A stretch of DNA of 64,000 nucleotides, taken from assembly GCA_026874595.1 (NCBI GenBank), contig CM049313.1, forward strand, positions 51,697,659 to 51,761,658. The letters run 5' to 3'. A program made the translations under genes and the position numbers. The notes under the pieces are model-generated. The model saw nothing but the letters and a program-made list of their open reading frames with translations. It was not told the DNA's origin and did no database searches. This DNA comes from Sipunculus nudus (taxonomy: Eukaryota > Annelida > Sipuncula > Golfingiida > Sipunculidae). Of this stretch, positions 24,843 to 36,733 are shown piece after piece (the stretch's first letter is position 1; the number at the start of each line of letters is the position of its first letter).

Positions 24843-25920
24843 AATTAATATGTACTCTCAAAAGTTGAACTAAAGAACTAAATCCTTGGTTCATGATAGT
24901 ATACGAAATGTTAGATTAGATTAGATATCATATTTTCGCAAAAATTTAATGTTTCAGTGCTTCAATAATAAAATGACATTCCACGGAGTCGAAAGCTTAT
25001 TCTATGTCTGAACAAATCAATAATCATGGTCAGTGCTAGCGCATTTAATCCAAAATTGTTCTGATTCCTTCACCTATGTATGGTCTTTTTACACAACCTA
25101 GTTTATTATGGTGTATAAATAAAGGTAAAACCTTTGTAATGCGAGTTGTAATAGTCTAAGATGAAATTTTATAATCAATGTATGGTCAATATATTGGTCT
25201 CCATTTTTCAATTTATAATCTACCAGTGCTGTTTTAGTAATCACTGATTGTTTATGTGATGGAGACATCTCTTGATATTGTGTAAGCTATATTAAACGTG
25301 TCTACTATAAAATGACCGATCTTTTCCCCCACCTCCAAGAAAAAACAAATTATGGAATTTCACATTTACCCTATCATTTCCTGGGAATTTATTTGGTTTT
25401 ATAGTTTTTGATGCAGTCTTACATTCCGCAAATGAAAGCAGTCCTTCACAGACTTGTAACTGATCATTATTTAGTTTTAGAGATGAGAACCAAAATTTGA
25501 AATGAAGAGTTCACTGTTCACCTCTTAAATCTTTTTAGATGTTTATAGATTTCTATAATATGCTTCAATTTCCTTAAGTATTTCTTTGTTGTCTGTTTAT
25601 ATATCCCAAGATTTTTCAATACCTGTATACTTTTCATAATGGAACTCCATTTTCTCCAAACTAAAAAGATATTTTGTATTTTTTTCTCACCATTTTCTCT
25701 CCAACGCAACTTTGCTCTAAGTACGGTACCTTCTGCCCTCTCCTAATTAATTTCCTTTAATTCTCTTTGGTAACAAAATATTTTTCAGATAAATGAACTT
25801 GCCGTTCCGCGTATAATAACCTTTGAGATTTTCTCATATTTTATGTCCCTTTTTGTAGTACTTAGTTTACAATATTCTAAAGTAAATTTTCTATTAAAAT
25901 ATTTCATGACTTCAAGTTAT
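23900..25920 (-). pseudogene. heavily decayed LINE ORF2 (L1/Tx1-like)
   Basis: Reading the minus strand, three landmarks occur in the right order but in different frames. Near 25740-25680 is a pre-RT stretch like RAKLRWRENGEKK (relatives read R[AS]K..W.E.GEKN). Near 25010-24960 is SDIE*AFDSVE, the reverse-transcriptase motif A with a stop in place of the usual lysine. At 24281-24069 is IPTFYRKIL followed by KWNNSNI, typical of the region after the polymerase. Stops and frameshifts are frequent and an AT microsatellite interrupts it at 24790-24840. It is distinct from, but related to, the younger LINE at 9300. Lies in intron 3 of gene B, same strand. Confidence 0.65.
24790..24841. repeat. (AT)n microsatellite
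   Basis: About 24 AT units, inside the decayed LINE. Confidence 0.92.
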
Positions 25921-26277
25921 CGAATTATAGCTTTGCTACACAAGTGACTGTATCATTCCTGACATATTAATTACATTCATCTACATTCATGGGGGAGAAA
26001 ACTTATAAGCAACATATTAACATCTATCCATCTATCTCAGTACATAATCTCATTTGGGAAACATAAGTTATGCTCTAGTACGGAAGATACAACCTCTGAC
26101 ATGTTATTCGAATCATTATAACCTAAAACTTGAGCTTACTGCGCTTTAAAAAATGGTAAGTCAAAATAGTGTTATCTATCAAATCATTTCCTTAACCGTT
26201 TATCATATGATCTTATGCGTTTTTCCCAGTGAGATTTCATAGATTATTTCATTGTCGGGTACTTTAATTATGTATAT

Positions 26278-26894
26278 TGTTACGGAACCTAATATCAACA
26301 GATCACGTATGCGTGATGAACATAAATTTTGTAATGGAGACAAAAAAATTAGATTCTGTAACACTAGGCAGCGTGAAACGTCTAGGGAAATGAAAAAAGA
26401 AGTCAATGTATTTTTTTAACAAATAACTTTATTCTTAAAACAGCCCTAACATTACAGTACACTAAATCAATACAATTACACAGTACAATAACGGTATAAC
26501 AGCAAAGCAATATAAGCACACAGCCCAATAAACAAAGTGCACAGTACCTGGATACCACCACTGTCACAGCGACAAGTCCTTTAAAATGTATAAACCTGAC
26601 GAACAATTCACACAAATTCTCACACAAATAACAGTCCAATGTAAAGCTTTTTTTAACAATCCAGAAAGTAAACTAAAGACCAAATGATTCGTCACAAATT
26701 CAGAAGAAAATCTGAAGAAAATCTATAATTGCCGCACTTATCGGAATAGTTCCCACAAACTGACATACACGCTTCTGTGTCCGCTGGAATATTCTCTCAC
26801 CTGTCTCCCGGCTCTAAAACACAGCTACCTATTAATAACTTCTCACCTCCAGCCGAGAACCTTCCATTGCTCGAACAAGCTAAAGAATCTAACA
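26278..26894 (-). mobile_element. solo LTR of the TGTTACGGAACC family
   Basis: About 617 bp. Minus-strand ends are TGTTAGATTCTTTAG... and ...GTTCCGTAACA, so both termini read TG...CA as expected for an LTR. It matches the copy at 17108 over nearly its full length (GGCAGCGTGAAA, 'cctttaaaatgtataa', 'acgcttctgtgtccgctgg'). I saw no matching 5-bp target duplication. The fragment of the CAGGCAC-ended MITE starts about 30 bp to its right. Confidence 0.78.
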
Positions 26895-26924
26895 CAGTAC
26901 ACGCGTTCAAAGAATTTTTTTTTC

Positions 26925-27232
26925 AGAATCAATGCGGGCGGGTGTTTTTTTTTTTTTTTTTTTAATTTTGTTGTATGTTTCGACAAAAAATGTCAGATGA
27001 TAACGGAAAAACATGATAATAACATTTATTTTGCTAAACATGTAAAAGCACCACATAACAAAGGAAATTTTATCAAAATTGTATGATTAAATCTTCTTAA
27101 AAGAAGTTTCCGCGCGGGTGGAGCTCAAAATTGGTAAATTTCTATTGAAAATCAAATTGAACATTTTTTTATGCGGGTGTTTAAAATTGACGCGGGCGGT
27201 GCCTGAGAACCATACCTTTTATTTTTATGCCT
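26925..27232. mobile_element. MITE with GGTTCTCAGGCAC ends, left end missing
   Basis: Matches 22740-23050: 'tcagaatcaatgcgggcggg', 'tgtttcgacaaaaaatgtc', 'gagctcaaaattggtaaatt', and the right arm GGTGCCTGAGAACCATACCT followed by 'tttatttttatgcctaacg'. The outer part of the left arm is replaced by sequence next to the LTR. Confidence 0.7.
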
Positions 27233-28664
27233 AACGACCTCACATTTAAGTGAGGGCCACAATACTCATCTTCTGCATTATCATCAAATATAACTAAATA
27301 TGTCATTACTTTCTGTGTCACAATGATACACAACATCTATCATATTTCATTATGCAAGTCCTAAATATGTCCTAAAAAGTCTTAGAATATTAACATTATT
27401 ATTTCCCACAGGAAAACATATTATAAGTGATGTCTATCCTTGTGTCTGATAACGGCTGTATTCAAGGACTTTACTCTCATGATTGTTACTTAAAGTGTGA
27501 TCAAGTTTATTTGTTAACAATTGAAGCTTAGCATCAGTATCCTGAGCAATTCAATGTATAAAAATCAGGGGACTCCTAAATCGTATTTGACAAACCCTAC
27601 AATGTATAACCATCTCAAAAAGCATCTTGAAAATTAGCTCACAAAAAGTATATTTCAAAATACTTTTTGTTTGTAGAATATAAATATATAGTTAAGTAAT
27701 CTGAGTATCTGAATAATGCAATGTATCCAAGATGGTAATATTAACTGTACCCAGCTACCCATAGTCTACACACATTTCAACTAGTGATATGTCTTGATCA
27801 TCAAACTACATCATATTCTGATCACATTGTCACCTACCTAATCAACACTGCTGTACCACTCATGTATATGTCATAAAGATAATTTAATTTTTCTTAATAA
27901 TCAACGCAGACTTCGGTATAACATTAACATTTCTTATGTTCTAATCCTGACAGGGTCTTCCATTAACCAAATTAATAACCCAATCACACAAAAATCTGTA
28001 CCACAAATTATTAAACGACATTATAACCATATGTGAAATAATACTCGCATAAAATACATATTAACTGTGTAAATACATTTCATCCATTGATTCCCCGTAA
28101 ACCAATATGAGATGTATAGTGAATTTGTACATGTAAACTAGCTCCTACCGGCAGGTAATTTGTATCCTCTACCGTTCTACCCATACGTTTACTGCCTAAT
28201 CTTTTCAACTTTTAATACATAAGTCTTGTTCCACTTACTTTTCTTTGTTTTTGTCACTTTGTGCATATTTATATTACATTTATTTCAGACTATAAACGTT
28301 CATTATTATTCAAATTTTATTCAAAGAGATATATATGAGATATATATTAACTCGATACATTTCATTCACTATAACCAAATAATATTCTTTCTGCTATAGT
28401 AGGAGCTGAAAAGTGTGGTAACTTCACAAATATGAACCTTCCAAAGTATGGTTACATGATTTCTCAAATTTTTTTAAGTGATTTTTGCTGCCCAGAGAAA
28501 AAAATGGGCATCATCAGGCAAAGGACCCACCGCTTCTGCATGTTAAAACTAGTTATTCACCTGCCTTCTATGTAGAATTTATGTAATTATATTATAATTC
28601 TTGTTATACAAAGTCCTTATAACGCCTTTGTGATATGCAGTGCCTGATTTTGAACAGAGAAAAG
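27233..28664. other. intron 3 of gene B; no feature recognised
   Basis: AT-rich sequence with no open frame or repeat that I recognise. Confidence 0.5.
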
Positions 28665-28750
28665 TAATTTCATGTCGAGATCTCGGGATAAGTCGAGATC
28701 TCGACTAAAAACAAACATTTTGTGTTCTAAATCAGCCACCGTAGTGATTT
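28665..28750. repeat. TCGAGATCTCG palindrome repeat, copy 1
   Basis: GTCGAGATCTCGGGATAAGTCGAGATCTCGAC is a nested palindrome, followed by 'tttgtgttctaaatcagccaccgtag'. The same palindrome and the same flank (as 'ctacggtggctgatttt') recur at 59127-59310, so this is a dispersed element end. Confidence 0.6.
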
Positions 28751-28992
28751 ATCCATGAGTGTGTTTATGTACAAGCTGTCGATTATATGTAACGGTAAAA
28801 GAATGTTACCTATGTTGGCTGATGGGCCCCCACTTCTTATAAACATGTGGATATAAACAAAACGAACAGCCTGTGTACTATAGGATCAGCGTGTTCTGGT
28901 CTATGTTTATAACTGTATCAAGGGATTATTTTTAGTTAATAGACGTCAGATATTGGAGTGGACCCCTTTTAATATTAAACTACGGTGCTCAC

Positions 28993-29161
28993 TTGACTGT
29001 TGACATCCTGGAGTGGAGAACCCCCATCCGGTCTGAGCAGATGTTGTTAAGCTGGATGAGGTATGTCACCATCTTGTCCGCAAGTATCCGGTTCAGGTTG
29101 AAGGTGTTTTCGGGATTCGTCGAGGCCTCCTTCAAGATGTCCACAATACCCCAGATCCGCA
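28993..29161 (-). CDS. gene B exon 3, soluble helical middle
   Basis: The acceptor TTCGTTTTAG|TG is at 29162/29161 and the donor GTCAA|GTGAGC at 28993/28992. The reading is RIWGIVDILKEASTNPENTF, then NLNRILADKMVTYLIQLNNI and CSDRMGVLHSRMSTVK. It is predicted to be amphipathic helices on the cytoplasmic side, matching the position of the helical region between the two membrane pairs in DUF4239 proteins. Phase 1 in and phase 2 out agree with exons 2 and 4. Confidence 0.85.
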
Positions 29162-30555
29162 CTAAAACGAAATTTGAAAAAAAAAAGAAATACCTGGCAT
29201 GATTCCTTTCGGTTTAGGCACTGGATGATATAATATTAGAAATCAGTATGTGAATGTCAACTACTTGTACTCTATTTATTATACCAACATATATTCCATT
29301 CTTGCGATGGGACAGGTCCACACGAACTCGTCCGGGACAGATTTTTCATAGACCGAGTTCCGACCGCCCGGGTCTTCAGTTGGCTAGCTGGACGCATAGA
29401 GGTAGTTTTTGATCGATGGTTCATGAATAGTCCTATCCCGGAATTATGTTAATTTGCTCACCGTTATGGATAAATATGAAAAATTAACCCCACCCCCTGG
29501 GGCACAATTTACATCCTTCCTTTGCATGGCCACAGATGAATTGCTTGGCAGACGTTCAGTGCAATCATCGTCAATTATAATATAGGTGTTCCCGCTACAT
29601 GCAACGAATTCGTACGAAATAATGGCAGTTACAGAGTATATTTTGGATTACTTGTATGTGTCTCCTAGCCGAAATCACCCAAGTATAAAATTATCCAGTA
29701 GCATATTTTTGTTCCACAAGGAGCTCTAGAGAACCTGAAAAAGCATGCGGATTTTATGGCTTCCTAAACGTTGAACCCTTGAGTTCCTCATAACCCCGCT
29801 TAGTTTTATAAAACGGCGAATTAATGTATCGATCTGATAGAGACGTTGTATGGCACAACCTCGACGTGACGTCACTTTAATACCTCTCTCCGCAATGCGA
29901 ACAAGAGAACACATGCTGCACTTCAAGTTCAAACTATATAAGAATTTTTTTGGTATAAACTGGCCTGTGAATTTGTTACGTATTGAACAGCTGTGAAATT
30001 ATTTAAACTATATAATATTTTGACCTATTTCTTGTCCACCTATTCCTTTCAACCATTCCATTTAATGCAGGTAATAATACGTTTTTTCTTGTTCAACAGG
30101 CAAGGCAAGGTAGGTTAACTTTAAAACAAGGTTTGCATGATATACTCAGCTACCAGACACCAATGTTTCAGATCTTAAGGTGAATATGTTGTTTTTCATT
30201 TCGGTGCGCTGTTGTAACACAAAACGTATATTTTTTTGTGTTTCATACCTGTAAGCTTTGTTTTAACACATGGAAAGGATTAGAAAGGAATATTAAAAAA
30301 GAAAAAAGAAAAAAAAGATGATAAGATGTTATATTAAAATTTCAATTACATTTGTGCAGTACTGTTCATTTATGTAGGCCCCTATATATATGTGTATAAG
30401 ATACGAGCGACGCCCAAGATAAATCTCTGATTCAGATTTAAATTCTAGCTAAAATCACGTAAAATAAATTATGCATCAAGGACCTGGATTGTTTCTTTGA
30501 TCGGGAATATTTTATATTTCTACTTCAACCTTCTAATTAATACCCAAAATGTAGC
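29162..30555. other. intron 2 of gene B, left part; no feature recognised
   Basis: Contains a less AT-rich patch at 29300-29420 but no recognised coding or repeat feature. The minus-strand frame at 29726-29932 has no family features. Confidence 0.45.
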
Positions 30556-30559
30556 CGTG

Positions 30560-31310
30560 GCCTGTAGCAGGATTACAACAGGTTTAATCATTATTATTTA
30601 ATAGATTATTCACGGTCATTGAGCTTGTAAATATTTACAGTAATGGAAAGGTATTGATGCATACATTCAGAAGCACGCGTCAATCATATATGGCTTCTCA
30701 GCTAAAATTGATCCTTTTGCTTTTAATTTTCGCGATTATACATGAACTCTATCAGATAGTGGCCTGACGTGAAAGCAAAAGCCGTTTATGAAGAGGTATC
30801 ATTTTAATCATCACAAAAAACAGTGTTTGCAGTAAGAGATGTTTTCATTAGGCCTACAATTCTGATAAATCACCACCTGCATACAGCTGGCACATTAATG
30901 GATTTGGTGAGAAAGTAAAGAAATATAATAAAAAAAAGGACTGCCTGATCGTTTTTATTTATTCTAAAATTAACAGCGAACAAGTGCAAGGGCTTTAACT
31001 CCGTTCAATGCTTTACCTCATATCTTACTATGCACTTAACACACTGAAGTTCTATGTGACCAAGGAAATTACAGGGATGGAGTAACAACTGTCAGAAGCC
31101 CTGCCAGGTCGCGAGTGTCAGTCGTGCGCTAATTGCAATTAAGACATGAAAAGCCCATGAACTCTATTGTGCGCCTAATGTGCCGTGGTGTCAGGTGCAG
31201 CGGCGGCACGGCCTTTGATAAAGCGAGCCTGCTAGATGTTACTTCTGCGGTCCGCTGTAGCTCGCTGATGCGGAGAGCGATATATCTAGTAACTGAGCAG
31301 TAAATCACTG
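30560..31310. promoter_or_regulatory. candidate intronic enhancer
   Basis: This stretch has unusually varied composition for the window and a cluster of known factor-site words: the perfect palindrome TAATTGCAATTA (paired homeodomain P4 spacing) at about 31133, CCTTTGATA (TCF/LEF-like) at about 31212, and CACCTG with CAGCTG E-boxes close together at about 30874-30889. It lies in intron 2 of gene B. The inference rests only on motif clustering; no conservation evidence is available here. Confidence 0.25.
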
Positions 31311-31705
31311 GAATAACATTGACCGGAATTATGAATGCGCAAATGGTTTGTTTTGGGAAAAATTATGCGCAACAAATATATCTAGAGAGGTCTCGTGTTG
31401 AGGAATTACTTGATCGATTTTGGGATAGATGCGGTCACTCTATATCAACTTCTGCCGTGATTCATGACGGACAACTGGTTAGTGTAAACCTTACTTTCCC
31501 TGAATAACTTCGGAATTATAAAAAATTCCTTCAGTTCCCACACTTCTGACTTATATTAGTAATCAGCCATGTATTATAGTATTCCGTCGATAAAAAAAAA
31601 AAAAATTGACGCTTATGAACGGGTGACTTTCATTTTGATATGGATAACAGTGAGCCATCGCCCGCTCTGTCAATGACGGCGTTGATCTCGTATTATCGCC
31701 CATAT

Positions 31706-34506
31706 TTCCCAGTGGGCACCTTGACGTAAATTTGACGTCAAATATTGGTTGAGATTTGATCAAAATGTAGAAGTAGAATAAGGAAATAAGCAAATCAATT
31801 TTAAAAGGAATTATATTGAATATTAATTTATGTATATTATATAGTATTTTACCATAAGATTGTAAAACATATTTTTTATGAAATAACATTGGTAATTTTT
31901 TTTTTAAAGATTATTCAGTTAGAAGTTCAATAGAAAAGGTGGCAAAATTGAATATTAAAATAAAATGAATAAATTAAATATTAGGGAAAAATGAAAAAAA
32001 AAAACTTAATAATAATTTTGATGTCCTGAAAGTACTACATGCAGTACATAAAGTTGCAGTCACTTGAAAATGTCAAATTTTTAAACTCCTTTATACAGAC
32101 CGCCATTTTGATGGAAAAAAATTGTAGCCTTTTAAGGGAGAGGTCTTATAATAAAGCATTGAGCATGCAGGTATGGGAATCAGTTCTGGACTTGACATAG
32201 GATACTGCTGCTTTTAGGTCTGGCTGGTAAAGCGAGAATTATACAGACACTTTTATGAAAAAATTTGTATAAAATTTTAAGTTACCATTTTTGAACATGT
32301 TTAAATAAGAATTAGTAATTTTAAGTGATAAAAAAGTACCAATGTAAAAAGTAAAAATGGGGCAAAAGTGTTTGAAAACTTTTTCTATTATTTTATGTAC
32401 TTGAAGCACTATATGCATGCATAAAAGTTACAGTTAGCGATTAAAAGGGGTATATAATAATTAGTAAAATATATGTTATAAAAAAAGTTAATAATTGAAC
32501 AAATCATGATTTTTCACTGAGCATTTACAAAAATGATAGTAAATACATAAGAAACCATTCCATGCTTAAGGGTGTCATTCACTGCTACTTAATTCCCATT
32601 AAAGTGGTCATCTAGAGGTAAAATATATTTTATATAACAAGCGATTTTAGTAAAGTGCTTCACTCATGTTTATAATATGACATCCATGTTATTGTGATTA
32701 TGACATTACTTATTACCATTGTTGTTTCATAAAATCTTAAAAGTAAATAAGTAAAATCATAAAAACCTGGTTGTGTCACTATTTAAGTTTGGAATATTAG
32801 TGGCTATGTTGAGTTCTGAATAGAAAACCAGTAAGCTGTTGGAGCTCCATACAGAATAGAGGTAAAATATATTTTATATAACAAGCGATTTTAGTAAAGT
32901 GCTTCACTCATGTTTATAATATGACATCCATGTTATTGTGATTATGACATTACTTATTACCATTGTTGTTTCATAAAATCTTAAAAGTAAATAAGTAAAA
33001 GCATAAAAACCTGGTTGTGTCACTATTTAAGTTTGGAATATTAGTGGCTATGTTGAGTTCTGAATAGAAAACCAGTAAGCTGTTGGAGCTCCATACAGAA
33101 TATGCACACTGTGACATATACTGATACATAAATACAAGTGGCCGAATGCATACGTGTCTAAAAATAACAACAGGCCACGAGTCCTGGTGCTCAGCTGAAT
33201 TTTCCTATTATATTAATTTACCAAATCCTACCATACTGAAAAGAAGATTGTCTTTTTTATACTGTTATAACTCAGGATTTACTATACATATTAGAGAACT
33301 TTAATTTTTTAAAATTAAATCTTATTTTTTATATCCAAACTTTCTTTAATGTATATTTAAAACAAAATATTGCCATATCCTATTAAAAGTTGGTTTATTC
33401 TGCCTAATATGGCATCATAGTTAATTTCCATTAATCTGATATTGTATTTACGTATCAAGAGGGTATAAATAGTAATATTTTGGATGTTGACTTTGCTTGC
33501 AGACTCAACATCTAGGCAAAAAGTGCAATATAGCAGTGAACAAGTTAACCCATACAAAAATACATGGTGGGCAGCGCATGGCTAGGATTTTACACTATTC
33601 AGCTCAGTTGGCAATGCAAATGAAATTTGCTGCCCGTGTGCAACTCAGGAGTAAATATATATTTTCTCAGAGGAGTGGGCAGTGTTTGTGGCATTATCAT
33701 TTTTGCAATATACTTTTTGTTTACATTACATACATATTGACTGATTTTTTTTATGTTTATACCATGAAAAAGGCATATGTGACTGTTTACATTTAACCAA
33801 ACATAATGAAACTAAAGATGTATTGTCAAAAAAGTATGCTCCTTTTTTGCTATACCTACTGTCTGAATTGAACGAAAAGATTTAACCCTTCTATGCTGAT
33901 AATATGCTTTTAAGACAATGTTGTGTTTACATCTTTGAGCTTAAAAAAAAATTATTTGTCCCTTCTTTTGATATAATAATTAAAATACACCTTAGAATAA
34001 TAAAGATGTTTCCTGCTATTGCAAAATTCCTGGTACATACTGAAGGCTTTTCTGAATGCTTAAAAAAATCTCTATTCTTTTCAGATGGCAGCTGTAAATC
34101 TGAAGATCGCATTCCAGCAATCAAGTTTCATGGACACTGAAATCAAAATAAATCAGTTCCTACACTTGATATTCTTCTTGTTAGTTGATGTGTGTTAACA
34201 CTAAAGGAGAAACATCTACAGGGTGAAATTTTAACATAACTTGACATTTACATGAAATTAAATTGACTTTATATAAAGTGACCACAAATTTAGATCAAAA
34301 TCTTGATGTCAAAACTTTTGACGTCAATTTGATCTGCAAACTAAGCCTGTTCTTGGCATCATTTTGACATCAATGTTTGACACCAATTTGATGCCTAAAT
34401 TTTGACGTCAATCTGACTTTAAAATTAAACCTGTTTTTGACATCATTTTGACATCAATGTTTGATGTCAATTTGATGTCTATTCAACATCAATTGCCCAC
34501 TGGGAA
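31706..34506. mobile_element. 2.8-kb element with TTCCCAGTGGGCA inverted ends
   Basis: The left end TTCCCAGTGGGCACC and right end TTGCCCACTGGGAA are inverted repeats. Both are followed inward by variants of TTGACGTCAAATTTGA repeated several times (four or five near the right end). The interior is AT-rich and has no transposase that I recognise, so it is non-autonomous. It holds the 244-bp tandem duplication at 32614-33102. Superfamily not assigned; no clear target duplication seen. Located in intron 2 of gene B, 340 bp from exon 2. Confidence 0.6.
32614..33102 (+). repeat. near-perfect 244-bp tandem duplication
   Basis: AGAGGTAAAATATATTTTAT starts at 32614 and again at 32858; both copies end CTCCATACAGAATA. 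I see a single difference (AAATCATAAA against AAAGCATAAA). Either a very recent duplication or an assembly artefact from two haplotypes. Confidence 0.95.
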
Positions 34507-34844
34507 GCTATAGCTTAGGCGTCATTAGCAACGACAGCTTCACACACGTTTCCCACACATATGAAAATATGGTGTTCAAACTTTTGATTGTTTAAAAATT
34601 TATATTAAATACTGGGTCTCGCGTTAGTTCACATTGGGGGTCTCCGGGAACTAACGAGCTGTTCCGAAGTCACGCCGAAGGGGGGTCTCTCGCGCTGTAT
34701 CAATTAGCACCGGGCTTATCGGCGGTATCTCTTTGTGCCTTAGAGCAGCGAGTTTTATGACCCCCGTCAGCAACATACGACACGGCCAGACTCTCACTTG
34801 ATACTCCATCCCTGTAAACTCCTTGATGTGACAAAAGAACCTAC

Positions 34845-35471
34845 CTTTGAGGTGCTTGGGTGCAGCAGCTTTTCGAATGTCCCTTGGTTCTTTGTCTTGA
34901 ATTTGAAGCATGGTGAATATAGTTTCATCTTTTACCAGAGTGTAAATCGCCATTTTATAGCGCGGACTGGGGAGTGTGAAACTTTTTGTCAGGGACGCTA
35001 TCTGGTCTAGCATGCTGACCTCTCCGGTGACCTTTTGCAGTATCCCTTGATGCTTTGCGATCACTTGTTGGAGTGTGAACCCAAACGATAACGTGTAGAC
35101 CAATCCGGCTGGTGCTAGGAAGCACGTAACTGCAGTATTAATGTCTGGTGGGTGAGATTTTGCCCAGAAACACGATACGAGCGGGAAAAAGAACAGAAAA
35201 GATATTGTGTTCATAGCTAAAGAGACTATAGCGGGAAACGCTATAACAGCAAGCCTTCCAAGTGTATTGAAGTGAGAATTCCAGGAAGAGATGACCTCCT
35301 TGTCAAACTTGGTAATAAAGACCGGGTTTTTCAGTATTTCTGACACTGGGCATTTTGTACATTCAGGTACGATCATGTTTTGGTCGCCGCCAGGATAAGC
35401 AAAGTCTTGTAATGTATTACGTTTGTCTTTGTTCCTGCTCTATCGGCATTGAATAAAGAGGAACACGATTC
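34845..35471 (-). CDS. gene B exon 2, loop, second membrane pair and start of helical region
   Basis: The acceptor TTTATTTACAG|GA is at 35472/35471; the donor CTCAAAG|GTAGGT is at 34845/34844. Phase 1 on both sides fits exons 1 and 3. It encodes a loop ending FITKFDKEVISSWNSHFNTL, a hydrophobic pair with VIAFPAIVSLAMNTISFLFF and DINTAVTCFLAPAGLVYTLS, then VIAKHQGILQKVTGEVSMLD and more helical sequence. Codon 10 of the exon is TAG at 35442-35440; from there to the donor the frame is open. An ATG at 35376 is the first methionine after the stop, but starting there would lose the first membrane anchor. The frame stays open past the donor to 34651, so an unspliced shorter isoform is possible. Confidence 0.82.
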
Positions 35472-36611
35472 CTGTAAATAAAAATAAATTGTTATTATAT
35501 ACAATATTATACTATTTAATACACAGATTTCAAGATTAAGCAGAATACTTTGATATTGATTTTTATGTATATCGATATAGGCATTTTAACAAAAATGACC
35601 GTGTATAGAAATTATCAAAACAATCGAAGCTTTAGTCAGCAAAAAAAGCAATATTTTCAGTTCATATTAAACATCAGTTAGGGCTCGGATTTTTTTTGTT
35701 CAGTGAAATGTGGTTGTAACGTTTCCTGAGACTGAAAGGTCGCCGTTGAAGAAATTAGGAGGGATAACTCCGGTTTTGTAAGGGACATATTTTGGACGAA
35801 ACATTTTGCATATGCATTGTTATTGGTATTAAAGCGGAGTCTATTTATATTTAGGTGATAACTTTATTACGCTGACCTTTACCTTAGCTCCTTTACCTTT
35901 CTTCAGATTGGTTCGGTCAGTTTATTAAAATATTTTGTTTTGGCCAAACACCTTGATTTGTTTAACCCATTTCTAAAGACCGTTGGGACCACATATTTAG
36001 CGAGTAAGTAGAAAAGGGTTCAGGGAAAGGTGCCTTTAAAAAAAATAGTCATTCTCAACTCTCCGCATATTGTGACATTACCGAGTCACTGATACTCAGC
36101 ACCGTAGGCTCTTTTGAACTTAATTTGTTTTACATATATTGTTAGCTGTTTTGAACTTAATTATTTTTACATATATTGTATAAATTGTTATAAAAACTCT
36201 TTATGGCGCAGACAGTGGCACTCGGTTGTGCCATATATAATTTCTTTTATATTTTAAAGATGATTTTTTTATAGATGATTTACATCATTTAAGTCCCTTT
36301 GTCTTCTTTACAGACAGGGAATACTGAATTTATGCATGTTTCGATATGTGCGTAATTCGCATGCGCAGTCCGCATCCGCAAGGAACGAATTTTGGACACA
36401 AAACATGTTTGCTATGTTCAAATGCTGTGGTCAAATTTCAATGGAATTCTGATATAAAGCTTTCAGCCACCAACCATTCTATCACTTGATATAAATGTTT
36501 TCCTTTTTTTCGTTATTAAATATTAATTTTCTATGGTTAAAATTGTGAACATCCCTGTCGTACAATATACATATATTATAATTATAATAATAATAATAAT
36601 AAAAATAATAA

Positions 36612-36675
<64 letters not shown>

Positions 36676-36689
36676 TATTATTATTATTA

Positions 36690-36733
<44 letters not shown>

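Noticed and set aside
31319-31507. 62-codon plus-strand frame considered as a small gene
   Set aside because: No homologous or structural signal, and it lies in the intron of gene B; kept only as part of the regulatory-region discussion.
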